From the NCBI GenBank assembly GCA_947172415.1, contig OX359190.1, positions 8,494,001-8,558,000 on the forward strand: 64,000 nucleotides of DNA, read 5' to 3'. The notes beneath the pieces are model-generated. The model was given only the letters and a program-made list of their open reading frames with translations, was not told the origin of the DNA and did not search any database. Shown here in pieces: positions 33,510 through 45,559 of the stretch; the stretch's first letter is position 1, and every line of letters begins with the position of its first letter. This DNA is from Chondrosia reniformis (Eukaryota > Porifera > Demospongiae > Chondrillida > Chondrillidae). The translations under genes and the position numbers were made by a program.

Positions 33510-33923
33510 GAATCCCCATTCCCTATATCCTGCCTCCTAGGTCCCCATTCCCTATATCCTGCCTCCTATACTTGAGTCCTCATTCCCTATATCCTGCCTC
33601 CTAGGTCCCCATTCCCTATATCCTGCCTCCTAGGTCCTCATTCCCTATATCCTGCCTCCTATACTTGAGTCCTCATTCCCTATATCCTGCCTCCTATACT
33701 TGAGTCCTCATTCCCTATATCCTGCCTCCTAGGTCCCCATTCCCTATATCCTGCCTCCTATACTTGAGTCCCCATTCCCTATATCCTGCCTCCTAGGTCC
33801 CCATTCCCTATATCCTGCCTCCTATACTTGAGTCCCCATTCCCTATATACTGCCTCCTAGGTCCCCATTCCCTATATCCTGCCTCCTATACTTGAGTCCT
33901 CATTCCCTATATACTGCCTTTTA
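33510..33923. repeat. Minisatellite type 1, unit 3 (about 13 copies)
   Basis: Same family as 17245-17600, with a different order of TATACTTGAGTC and AGGTCCCC subtypes. The order has been reshuffled since the units were copied. Confidence 0.9.
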
Positions 33924-33956
33924 GATCTCCATTCTCTGTTTCCCTTCTAGTTACAG

Positions 33957-34380
33957 CCATATGCATGCTCATTGTACGAGATTTAAGTTTCATTTCACAG
34001 CTGTCAGATAACATATCACTCAAGTACACCTTCTTAACAGACAAAGAAAGAGCAGACATATACTGCATGAAATCAAACATTCAGTAGAAATATCCAGTTA
34101 GCAACCATATACATTTGTACACATGCATGCATGTACAAATGATAATACTCCATTGATGATCTTCATGCAGGATCAAGTTTTTAGTTACTCCACAATCAGT
34201 TTGGTTAAGTAATTTTCAAACCTGATAACGTTACTTCACCTGTCATATTTGAGTAAGCAGTATTTACTGAGTTCTTTCTGATAAGGTAGCCATGGAAACA
34301 CTACATGCCCAAGCTGCCCTTTTAAAAGGTCATTCTCCACTCACAGAATGAAGGAAGTTATACATGCTTCAGACACGTGC
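33957..34380 (+). pseudogene. Decayed STAND exons 5, 6 and 7 with an internal inversion, unit 3
   Basis: Exon 5 relic, then GATCTTCATGCAG and an exon 6-like start (GATCAAGTTTTTAGTTACTC). About 34203-34265 then reads as the reverse complement of the middle of exon 6 (ACTTCACCTGTCATATTTGA). This is followed by the intron 6 sequence (GATAAGGTAGCCATGGAAAC) and an exon 7 relic (AATGAAGGAAGTTATACATG). It keeps material deleted from units 1 and 2. Confidence 0.7.
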
Positions 34381-35214
34381 TAAATAATATTCATGTAAGG
34401 CAATAGTCTCTAATTGGGGAAAAACATGGCCTCCCTAATCAATGAATTACGGGTTAACTAAAACGGATAATATGCTCAAATATGTCCAATAGCATGACAC
34501 CTATTTACACTTAGAGCAATAGATAGCCTTAATATTGTATAAACTAGAGCACATGGCATATTAATCATTTTTACACTCAGTAGACTGTTGTTCCTACAAA
34601 TTGGCTTGTCACATTAATTCCAAACAGCTTCAGCATGAGGTAAATTGCATATTTCCAAATATGTTCTGTGGCTTATACTGAAGATCCTAGCTTTTTAAAG
34701 GGCCTCCATTTTACCTCATGTAGAGGAGGGAGCGGAAACAATGAAGTTTGATTGCATTCAAATACATAATATATATCTCTAATACATTTCAGCTCAAACA
34801 TTTTTAATTTATTATTTATTATCTTAAAGGTATATATACTGAAAAATTCGTTGTACCATGTGCAAGAAGTTATACATCTACGTAGGTACACATATGTTGT
34901 GCATAAATGCTTATAATATACGTATATATAAGGTCTTACCTAGCATATATACTAGTGGTTCATTATATATATTATTTAGCCAAATATATATATACGTATA
35001 CAGCTAATGGCTTGAGTGGGTTCAGCTTATATAATTACATATTATTTCCCACATGTGGTCATAATATCAAGCTAATAATATATCTCTTATTATATCTATT
35101 TTTAGATACCTGTGGGGCTAGCATTAAATCAGTCCTTTCAATTAATACATGTACTAATGCAGTCAAGTATATAGACTGTCCTAGCTACATGTCACATTGT
35201 ATCAACTAGGCAAT

Positions 35215-35554
35215 GTACAGTTTAAGTATGGCACTCACCTCCTGGATTACATATGCATTGGCAAGCAAGCCAACTGTGAGATATAGCTGAGAATATATAA
35301 CCAGATTAATGGAAATGAAGGAATATTAATGGAAAGGATGTGATAGCCTTATTGGATGATTCAGCAAAAAAAACAATTGAGGTGCTTGCCAATGTAATTC
35401 AGGAAATCAATGCTGTGCTTTAATCTGTCCAATGCCAAGTTAAACAGAGAGAGTTAAACGGAGCTTAGAAACATGCACCAGAGCATTCTTCAAAATTTTC
35501 AAAGGTGATCCACCTACGTAAGTAGCTAATTCTACAGATGCAATCACAAGTGGA
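35215..35554 (+). pseudogene. Decayed secreted-protein gene, truncated, unit 3
   Basis: Matches the relics at 18611 and 25201 up to CAATCACAAGTGGAA, then joins sequence that in the other units lies about 300 bp further on. The 3' half of the relic is deleted. Confidence 0.7.
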
Positions 35555-35574
35555 ATATTTTAATATAAGATATA

Positions 35575-35760
35575 CTCATCTGGAAAAAGTATTAGAACAA
35601 GACAGTGATTATAGAATAGGAAGGCTAACAGGCAAATGCTGGCGCCTTTACTGAAACATATCACTTCTATAAATATATATATATATGTGTTTGGGCACAT
35701 TATGACAGCGAAAATAGGGATGATGCACTCAAACATTGAAGTGATGGGTATGATTAAGTT
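35575..35760 (+). repeat. Hairpin-repeat family copy, unit 3
   Basis: Same layout as 19262-19445: CTGGAAAAAGTATTAGAAC, ATCACTTCTA, TTTGGGCAC and inverted right arm. Confidence 0.7.
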
Positions 35761-36897
35761 TTCAGTGTGACACGTCTGCATATGGTTAGCCTTATATATA
35801 GCCAATATCTATCTTATACAGCTATAGTGGCTTAAGGGGTTCATGCGACTTGTGTATATATTATTTCCTACATGTGGTACATTTATAATTAGATCTCTGT
35901 AGTACTGTAGATAGCAGTATTTCAATCCTCTTAATTAATACATGAACCAATACAGTTATATAGACAGATGCATATATATAAAAGCAGTGAAAAAGATACA
36001 TATATACAGTATACAAGTACGTACATTATACGTATTCCTTGGCTACTTGGGTGCCTCGAAGTCTGCATGCATGGGGCCAGGTCATAAGGAAATTTTAATG
36101 AGGAATTGAAAGTCTGTAAACGATGGCTGCAACTAATTATTAATTATGTGAATATAAGAATGACATGATCTTTATGATTTATCAAATGTATTGTAGCTAA
36201 CATATTCCCAACCAAATGTATATTTACATTATTCAGATTTCAAAGATATATAGAGAATGAGAACCTGGGAAGCATTATGAGTCTACTTTTAGATTACATT
36301 AATTTAATCCAATCCTTTCAATTAATATATGCACCCACGAAGTTTTTAAATGTACAATAATAAGCAGTGAAAAGGACATGCAGTATGCACATTATTACTC
36401 TTGGATGCCTCTAAGTCTGCATGGGGCCAGGTCATGAGGAAATTTCAATGAGCTAGAAATTGAAAATTTGTAAACTTGATGGATGCAGCTAATTATGACT
36501 ATATCAAAAATATGTGCCCATTTGACAGAGTTACAGCACTAATTATATATATAAATGTACATGTACTGGTATACAAATGTAATTAGATGAAAATCAAATT
36601 TTCAAAATACATTTTCTTAAATGTACATATAAACGCTGATACCAACTACGTAAGTTTAAGCTTTTTACAGTACATGCATACTTGACAGAGTTATATATAG
36701 CACTGATTCAGTGAATATGCATTAAAATTTAAAATTTTGGATGTTTCCACTAAAGCTGCACTTTCTTTTAACCTAGCTGCATACATGGTGGCAGTTATAT
36801 TAGTTGTCCTAGGAGAGTGTCAGTACGGTAACTCGCACTGTGTATATATAGTACTTGATTTATAATTATATACAAGAGTTATAAAACCTAAAACCGA

Positions 36898-36905
36898 TGA
36901 CGTCA
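36898..36905 (+). promoter_or_regulatory. CRE-like site upstream of the STAND gene
   Basis: A perfect TGACGTCA, 120 bp before the chosen start, identical in context to 27194-27201. The 25-codon upstream frame is also kept (ATG at 36923). Confidence 0.35.
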
Positions 36906-37017
36906 TAAATTAGATTAGTAAAATGGAGAGAGACCTGCAGTTTATTTTGCTGATCCATAAATTAGAGATTGGTCGAAATATGGATAGAAGAGACGATTAA
37001 CAAGACGAATCGGACCA

Positions 37018-40000
37018 ATGGGATGCGGCTGGTTCTCGCCAAGGGCGTCAAGAGTTGCGCCTGCGGCTTTGTCTTTGGAAGGGGAGGTGACCCATAAGGG
37101 ATCTAGCACTTGCAGGAGGAAGGAGCTAGATGTTGAGGATATGTGGGCGGTGATCGAAACCAAACTGTTATGCACCTCAAACAACAAGACGAACTGGAAA
37201 CAGAAGAATGAAGTGCTCGATTGGAGGAGCATTCATTTGTACGTTGCATCAGTGTACGAAGAATTTGCGGAAGTGAGGAGATTTCATGTAATCATATAAT
37301 TTAAGTATATATCAATCAATCAATATTATTAGAGTGCACCGTGCCCATTGGCACTAGGGCACGGATTGGCCCCATGCAGCACTTACAACAAGGCAAAATA
37401 AATAATATGAACATGCAAAATAGACTGAACCTTACTAACTGAACCTTGCATGCCACATATATGAAATGTAATCGTATATATAATTTAAGTATATATATGA
37501 TTATATGAAATCTTTAATATTGGACAGATGAACTATAATACACATTATAACATCATTCGGTCATTGTTCAACTATCTTCATTAATTATTCGGTGGTGTAG
37601 GAATGGTTTTTGAAGTGTGGGGGTTTCAGCTACATATCATTTGTCTTCATTTTGGTTCAAACTTATATAATAACAGTATATCTGAGGGCTGAAGCCCCTC
37701 CCCCAAGCCATTAGCTGTCTACACCTTGCATAATCTCTATTTATTCTGAGCACACCTTGCTTTACAGGAAAGAACATTTTTATCAAATCATATATTTCCC
37801 GAGTTGGTCACATTATGTCAAAATAATCATATTCACTTGATTCCAGTTGACCTACGGCTGGTGAGTATATACATCAGCATTAAGAAATGTACATAGCATA
37901 TATATAGCAATAAATCTTGTACACACTACAGGGCCTCAATAAATCACCAGACACTACAAACTTTGCAGCTACTTGTATACAAGAAATTAAAAGGTTGGAT
38001 CTTTCTATACTTATTTGGTGTACGTACAGTGGGAATGATAGAATTATTTATTGTACTCTTGGCTACTGTATTATTTATTAATGGCTAGCCATGTAATAGT
38101 ATAATGCTCTCACCACTACTACGTATGTAGATACAATAGTAGTGATTCTCCGTTATGCTTCATTGTGTTGCTGTCAGAGAGACTTGGATATGAGCCCTCA
38201 CCTGAAGTGGTAGAGAATTCTCCTGTCCTTAGAGACTTGGACTGGGTGAAAGGTATATCTCTTCTGGAAATGGAGATTATTCAGGCAGCCTTTGTCAGAA
38301 GCAATCCTAATGGTGTGTCTCATTTAGCTTCAGCTTATATACATCCAAACACCTACATCCCTCCTGCCTCCTATGTAGGTCCCCATTCCCTATATCCTAC
38401 CTCCTATGTAGGTTCCCATTCTCTATATCCTACCCTATGTAGGTTCCCATTCCCTATATCCTGCATCCTACGTATGTAGGTCCCCATTCCCTATATCCTG
38501 CCTCCTATGTAGGTTCCCATTCTCTATATCCTGCCTCCTATGTAGGTTCCCATTCTCTATATCCTACCCTATGTAGGTCCCCATTCTCTATATCCTACCT
38601 CCTATGTAGGTTCCCATTCTCTATATCCTACCCTATGTAGGTTCCCATTCCCTATATCCTGCATCCTATGTAGGTTCCCATTCCCTATATCCTGCATCCT
38701 ACGTATGTAGGTCCCCATTCCCTATATCCTGCCTCCTATGTAGGTTCCCATTCTCTATATCCTGCCTCCTAGGTCCCCATTCCCTATATCCTACCCTATG
38801 TAGGTCCCCATTCCCTATATCCTGCCTCCTATGTAGGTTCCCATTCTCTATATCCTGCCTCCTATGTAGGTTCCCATTCTCTATATCCTACCCTATGTAG
38901 GTCCCCATTCTCTATATCCTGCCTCCTATGTAGGTTCCCATTCTCTATATCCTACCCTATGTAGGTTCCCATTCTCTATATCCTGCATCCTATGTAGGTC
39001 CCCATTCCCTATATCCTGCCTCCTATGTAGGTTCCCATTCTCTATATCCTGCCTCCTATGTAGGTTCCCATTCTCTATATCCTACCCTATGTAGGTCCCC
39101 ATTCCCTATATCCTGCATCCTATGTAGGTCCCCATTCCCTATATTCTACCCTATGTAGGTCCCCATTCCCTATATCCTACCCTATGTAGGTCCCCATTCC
39201 CTATATCCTACCCTATGTAGGTTCCCATTCCCTATATCCTACCCTATGTAGGTTCCCATTCCCTATATCCTGCATCCTATGTAGGTCCCCATTCCCTATA
39301 TCCTACCCTATGTAGGTCCCCATTCCCTATATCCTACCCTATGTAGGTCCCCATTCCCTATATCCTCATTCTCTTACTTGCAGCCCTGTTCATTGTACGA
39401 GATTCAAGTTTCATTTCACGGCTACCAGTTGATTTATCCTTAAAGTACACCTCCTTAAAAAAAGACAAGAAAAGAATGGACATACTGAAGTCAAATATTC
39501 AGCAGAAATATCCAGTAAGTAATTATAACCATATTTGTACATGTCAAATTTATGTACGTACATGTACAAATGATAGTACTCCATGCAATTTGATGATCTT
39601 CATGCAGGATCAGGTTTTCAATTACTCAGTAAACACTGCTTACTCAAATATGACAGGTGAAGTGAAGTTTTCCGGTTTTGAAAATTACCTATCCAAACTG
39701 ATTGTGGAGTTCCTTCTGATAAGGTAGCCATGGAAACACTACACGCTCAAGCTGCCCTTTTAAAAGGTCATTCTCCACTCACAGAATGAAGAAGTTATTT
39801 GCTTCGGAACCTATACCCATACAAAATATGCTGAACCAACTGGAAGTTGAACAAATGAATGAAATGGAAGAGTGTAGCAAGCAGGAGCTTGTAGGCAAGC
39901 AGTCCCTGATAGAGAAGGTACAAAGGGAAAGATTGTCAAGATTATGAGACTGTATAATCCAGAGTCACTTAATATGACGTGCATTTAACTGACTCATGTA

Positions 40001-43000
40001 TATATTCTGTAAACACATAGACGATTCTTGAGCAATCATGTAACAATAGACCAAACTGATACCTTATACTTGTTCTACTCTTAGAAATCATTTCATTTTG
40101 TTTGTTTGACTGCTACGTGATTGCTCAAGAATCATCTATGCATTTATTTATTGCTGTGGCAATGAGCCTGTATCATGTATTCTGTATCTATGCTGATAGA
40201 TTAATGCCTACATTGAAAATAGTTCAATGTCAGTGCCACTTGTAGTGGTTGGCGAGACTGGATCCGGCAAAACTACAATCCTTGCTCATGTAGCCAAGCA
40301 CTTTCATGTCAAATACCTCTCCACTAAAAAGGAAATGCAGTCAGCAATTCAAAAGGTTGATGTCAAGAAAGATGAATCAAGACAATCTTTTAGTGTGAGT
40401 GAGGCCACTAAATGGAGTCAAGATGAGGTTGGCCACAGAACTGGGAACAGTGAAATGAACACAAGACATCGATCAGAACAAGTTGCTAAACCTTCCGAAG
40501 TAGTGGGTAGAGTACTGAATCAACAGAAAAGCAGAAGGTTCATTCCTAGACTGTCTGAGGAGGTGGGCAGGTCTGAGATGGTCCATCAGAAGCCCTGCCC
40601 CTCTCCACCTGTCAACAGGCTGCATCAGCAGTGGATTGTGTTCTATCACTCTGTTGGTCCCATCCCAAGCTCCCCGGACCTGAGGCTCCTCCTCCAGAGG
40701 GTGTGGTCCATTAAGGAGCTGGGCACACCCAGGATGAGTCACATGCCTTTGGATATCCACCAGCTACAGGTTGCACTTCATGAGATGCTCCCCCTACAGG
40801 GAAGACAGAATATACTCATTATACTGGACAGTATTGATAGGGTAAGTCCGTTGCTATGGAAGCAGTTACACATTCATTGCAACACCATATACAATTTTTG
40901 AAATACTTTTATATATGCATACAATTGACAATGCATTGTGCAGCTCAACTTAGTATATACATAGACAATTTAGAAGTGAATTGTTATTTCTTTTTACTCA
41001 TTGCTCTGTAAAGGTGAAGGGGGAATACCCTTCTAACACGGTGCGATGGTTACCAGCCCGCCTTCCAAAGAATGTGAAGGTCGTAATAAGTCTTCAGCCA
41101 CACTGCGAGGTCAGAAAGGTGAGACTTCCCATCCACACCAGCTGTCTCTGTTTCCCTGGACGAAAATTGTGTTATGTTATAGTTATACACTCCTCCCCTA
41201 GACTTTTCTTGCATTTTCGCTGGATAATGCAAACTTATAGGCGTTTACTGAGTTTTCAGTAGGATATCGCATTGTATAACTATAATAAGAGACCAAAGTG
41301 CCTCTTATTATAATTTGCCTTGGTTGCCCCAGCAACGGAGTGTATACTACGTATTATGCACATCAGTTTAGAAGTGAAATTGTATTTTATATTAACCTCA
41401 TTGTTCCATTATGTATATAGGTTGTAATTGCTAATAAATATGAAGGACCTAGAACATTATATTAGCATGCTACGTGTACTTTAGAATAAAGGCCTATAGG
41501 GAACTAATCCTAGTGAGAGCTTTGGATGAGGATACAAGAATTTTCTCCTTCTACTTCTCCATTGGGCCAACAGTTACTTCTGGGAATTCCAACCTTCATC
41601 AGTGACCCTGGGAATCTTTGTCTTCTTCTTAATCTTTTGTGATTCCTACGTTCTTCTAAATACAGATTCTCAACATGAGGGACCCCTGCTGTCTTGAGCT
41701 CGTGAATGGCCCTCTAAATCTGGCACAGTCTAAGTTCCTTCTCAACCACGTGCTCCACCAGTTTAAACTGACCAATTACGATGGGCTAACTGAAGTACTT
41801 CTCAACAAACATGGAATTAGCTGTCCACAGTACATCTGGGAGCTTTGTAAGGTACTACATCAAGAGGGGAGGTCCCTATCATTAGGTAGGAGCATCCCAG
41901 AATTAGCAAGAGTCCTACCAAATGATCTTTCAGGGTAGGTTGGGTATTGTTGTGGTTAGCATAGTCATTATGAATAGTTTTCTCCATTCTATTTGTGTAG
42001 CTTGTATGACTATGTGATGAGCTCACTCGAAGAGATTGATGGGAGGGTGATGATAGCAACTTCCTGTCTGCTCTACTGTTCACAACGTGGATTACAGGAA
42101 GTGGAGCTGCTGGACATGTTGGGATTGTTGGTGGAGGAGTACCATCACCATGGAAACCAACAAAAGGGAGTAGAGCCAGGCGATCCATCAGGTTTGTATT
42201 CCTAACATTTGAATACTAACAGCTGTCATAGTTAAGTGCTGAATTGTTCAATTAATATTTATCTTAACGATCATTATTGAACATCTTTCTGGCCCAGTGG
42301 AGAGGAAGAGAAGAAAGAAAGAGAAAATTCTTGTATCCTCACCCCTGACTCTCACTTGGTGTAGTTCCCTATAGGGTTTTACTCTAAAACTGATGTACGT
42401 AGTATATAAGAAAAATGGTGTATTAATTGTTCATGTATAAGTAAATGTGTTCAATTGTAACACTTATCTCTGTTTGTAGGAGACAGTTTGAAGAACTCCA
42501 GTGACTCCTTTGCAGTCAGCACTAGAAAGCTGTCCACCTCTGACATTGGATCATGGAGTGGCAGTGAAAACGAGGGTACCAGTCCAGCCGGCAGCATGGC
42601 AACACTGAGGAGACTGAGAGGTGGATCTGCAGATCTTAGGGGAGGAGTTCATCCATCTGTATCTGGCTTTCCCTCCCGGCTGAAAACCCAGGATGCTAAA
42701 AGAAAAATTAGTTCCTTTAGTCTTAGCTCATCTTCAGAGAGACCTCCTGAAAATGTTTCTCTGCTACTCCCATCAACACCAGATTTTACCAAATTTGGTC
42801 ACACGCCTTCACCTGATACAGCTAGACATGGGTCCTTTAGGCTGAGCCCTTCCCTCAGCCCCTCCCCCATCACACCCACCAGTGCACACCCACCCATCAC
42901 CATCAACCAGCCAGAGTACCAATCTGCCAACATAGAAATTCTTAATGACAGTGTAGTTACTCCAAAGTCTAGCCATGTTCTTAATTCCGAAGATGCCACA

Positions 43001-45559
43001 GTCAAGTCTATCAGTAAAGTGAATGCTCTTCAGTGGGCTACCTTCTTCCAACAGTTCAGTGTTTACCTGAGGAGGGTTGGGGAGAAAGGTCACTTCACTT
43101 GGACCCTCAACAACAGAGCAGTTGCCAGGACTATCTACCAAAAGTACTTCAAACACCCACCCACTCAATCCTTCCCTTTCCTCTTCTCCACATTTTGTGG
43201 AGCTGTCGTGCCGGATCAGGTGACCTTTCAGCATTTCTCTGCCAGCAGTAGGTGTGGTCAGGCTGAACTCAGGACAAGTGCTCAATCAGAAGGGTCTTCC
43301 TCAGATCTTGTTCAGAAGCGGTTCCACTGGTGGCATGCCCGACTGGCATGGTACTTTCAAAAGGGCTGCAGAGACGTCAACCGGAAAGTGGCTGAATTAC
43401 CTTTCCATCTCTCACAACAGAATAATATTGGGAAACTGGTCAACTGTCTCAGTTCTCTGTCAGTGCTGCATCAGCTGTCTGCGCCAGAGAGGGTGAGTGC
43501 TTTAGGGAAGTGAAACCACGGGCATGTTGCACTTATCAATGATATTGTACTTTGTGTTCGCTTGAATTGAAAAATGCAAGTTATTGTACATACATGCTAC
43601 GTATTTATACTCTTTCATTATAAGGCTAAATAGTATAAATAGTACGTGATTACCATGAAAACTGTATGAAAATTTTGTATGATTACTTCGCCTATTCAGT
43701 TTCATATTAATTTGTTTAATAAATACATAAATTAATTTGTTGTTTCATCTAATTAATTTAATAGTTAATAATTCAAGTTAATTCTGTTTCTTATCTCCTG
43801 AGGTGTTGGAGTTGTTGTACTACTGGAAATGCGTTGGGATCACCTCAAAGATGGTCGCCAGTTTCAGTAAGAGACTCGCCTCACTTGAGGTCTCAGGGGC
43901 TAGTCCACAAGAACTGGTTACTAACATGAAGTTGGTTGCCACCCTCTACCACAAGGCAGGTGCTTCCGACAATGCCAGACAGCTCCTAGTGAGTTACGAA
44001 ACACTTGTACAGCAGTGCACTTCCAACTTGTTTATATTTATGCTCATATACTGTATGTATATATATGCTACTCTATATACATAGATACATATAAACATGT
44101 ATATACGTATAGTACTGTATACGTATATATGTACATATATGTTACTCTATACATACATACATATAGACATGTACAGTATATATGGTACTCTATATGTTCA
44201 GAAAAGTAGGAGGAGAAGATTCTCGTATCCTCACCCAAAGCTCTCACTAGGTTTAGTTCCCTATAGGCCTTTACTCTACAGTAGATTTAGCATGTTGAAA
44301 AATGTTAGATTATTCATAAATGGGCACACTGTACCACAATTCTCTGTGCATATATATTCAGAATTTGTTTTAGGGATTTTCCCTTTATTCTACAGTCGGA
44401 TGCACTGGATGTGGTTGATTCAAAATTGGAAGGAAAATTAGACTTGGTAACAGAACTGCTGTACCTTCTTGTAAATTCATTAAGTGATAGTTTGAAGGAA
44501 CAAATGAGCACTTCCACTCCTCAGTCACTGATGGAGCCTGTATACAGGTAAACGCTGCCTCTCCAGTTGCTTTGCTTCACGTGTGAAATAGAGAGAGGTC
44601 CCCATTATAGAAAGCTTTAAGAGCTGACCGTAATTTGGAGCTGGCCAATCACACAGGTTTTACTGTATAATTATAATGGGAGCAATAACTACATATATGC
44701 GCTGTATTATATACATATTTATGACTGTCACGAGCACTTTCTCATTAGAGTTCTCAAGACAGGTGGTCGTACCATTGAGTTGCTGAGGAAGATGGCTGTC
44801 TCTCCTGCTCAAGAGAACCTACCCTCTCTCCTCCTCCTAATGGCCCAACACTTACAGTATTATGCCTTGCACGGGGGCAGTGCAGAGCTGACAGCAAAGA
44901 ATGCCACACTGCAAGCAAGAGAAGCTTTGAGAGAAGCAGCTGGTAAGTGTTCACAAGTATAAACTTCACCAGCAGTGCCAGTGGTGGCTTTATGTGGGTG
45001 CCCTGGGTCCTTAAGCACCTCCTCCTGAGTTTGAGTTTGTAATACTTCAAATTTTTGGAAAACACTAGCCAAAACATCTGATAACCTTTCTCTGTCACAC
45101 TCATCCTACGTTTATAACTTATATAGGACCCCCTCTGCTTCTAAGTGTATCCATGGTAACTGATTTATTAATTTACAGTTTACAGTGCATGTTCTGCTAT
45201 TTAAGATCCCAACTTGCTTTTAAACAGATTTGTTTGCTGTCCTCCACAAGCCAGCCAAGACACTCAGTTCCCTCCTCCTTCTCTGCTCCCTGAGCAGACA
45301 GGACAGTTCAGAACACCTATCAGTCCTGGATCGAGCTGAGAGGGTGTGTCTGGAACACTTTGGAGAGGTCAATCCCACCATGGCGGCCATCTTGAAGCAA
45401 TGTGGAGAGGTCTATGAAACGCAACTACAGGACCACACAACTGCCCAGATTTTCTATCAAAAATGTTTTTGGATTACATCACTAGTGTATGGAGAAGAAC
45501 ATGCTGAGACCAATATGGCCGCTGAAAGACTCCATCGAGTCAAAACTCCAGAAATGTAG
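37018..45559 (+). CDS. DUF4062-NACHT-TPR STAND ATPase (TTC41/nephrocystin-3-like)
   Basis: Sixteen exons join in phase to 1373 residues: 37018-37272, 37768-37860, 37932-37993, 38131-38378, 39384-39514, 39608-39723, 39785-39917, 40200-40841, 41014-41118, 41666-41934, 42001-42191, 42480-43492, 43803-43988, 44396-44547, 44749-44942, 45228-45559. Residues 1-300 are DUF4062 (HLYVASVYEEF, VDLRLG, LLSERLGYEPSP, FIVRDSSFI). NACHT has Walker A GETGSGKT at 364-371 and Walker B-like ILIILDSID at about 551-559, then VKVVISLQP. RGLQEVELLDMLG fits the following helical domain. A Ser/Pro-rich insert of about 170 residues precedes a helical C-terminus with TPR-like repeats (FYQKCFWITSLVYGEEH). Such STAND proteins switch by nucleotide-driven oligomerisation; the ligand is unknown. 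The Met chosen is the first in frame; an upstream exon is possible. Intron 6 is 61 nt. Confidence 0.85.
38366..39365. repeat. Minisatellite type 2 filling intron 4 of the STAND gene (about 31 copies)
   Basis: 31/33-bp units as in unit 2, but with a different order of subtypes and two ACGTATGTAGG variants. The exon 4 donor (TATGTAG then GTCCCC at 38378/38379) is the first repeat. The array ends 18 nt before the exon 5 acceptor TTACTTGCAG. Confidence 0.95.
40010..40145. mobile_element. Small fold-back element in STAND intron 7
   Basis: The left arm ACGATTCTTGAGCAATCATG and the right arm (GTGATTGCTCAAGAATCATC) are inverted copies about 120 bp apart. No coding sequence. Confidence 0.65.
41495..41660 (-). 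repeat. Dispersed repeat family, long copy in STAND intron 9
   Basis: Reverse orientation of the repeat at 4105: CTATAGGGAACTAATCCTAG, TGGGAATTCCAACCTTCATC and GGGAATCTTTGTCTTCTTC. It occupies much of the intron just before exon 10. Confidence 0.8.
42295..42380 (+). repeat. Dispersed repeat family, partial copy in STAND intron 11
   Basis: Begins GCCCAGTGGAGAGGAAGAG and ends TAGTTCCCTATAGGG. The 5' module is missing. Confidence 0.7.
44205..44290 (+). repeat. Dispersed repeat family, partial copy in STAND intron 13
   Basis: Contains AGTAGGAGGAGAAGATTCTC, CACCCAAAGCTCTCACTAGG and TTTAGTTCCCTATAGGC. Confidence 0.7.

Larger units (their letters stand above)
30106..39697. repeat. Segmental duplication unit 3 (of 3), joined to the full STAND gene
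   Basis: Same module order as unit 2. It differs by a MITE insertion (31790-32020), a longer decayed STAND segment with an internal inversion (33957-34380) and a truncated secreted-gene relic. Homology with the unit 2 end stops within exon 6 at TATCCAAACT. After that point this copy continues into the intact gene, while units 1 and 2 continue into CAGGGAAATTGATG and the next unit. Confidence 0.85.

Noticed and set aside
28660..39365. CRISPR-like arrays
   Set aside because: Repeats are contiguous without unique spacers and sit in introns of a eukaryotic gene. They are minisatellites.
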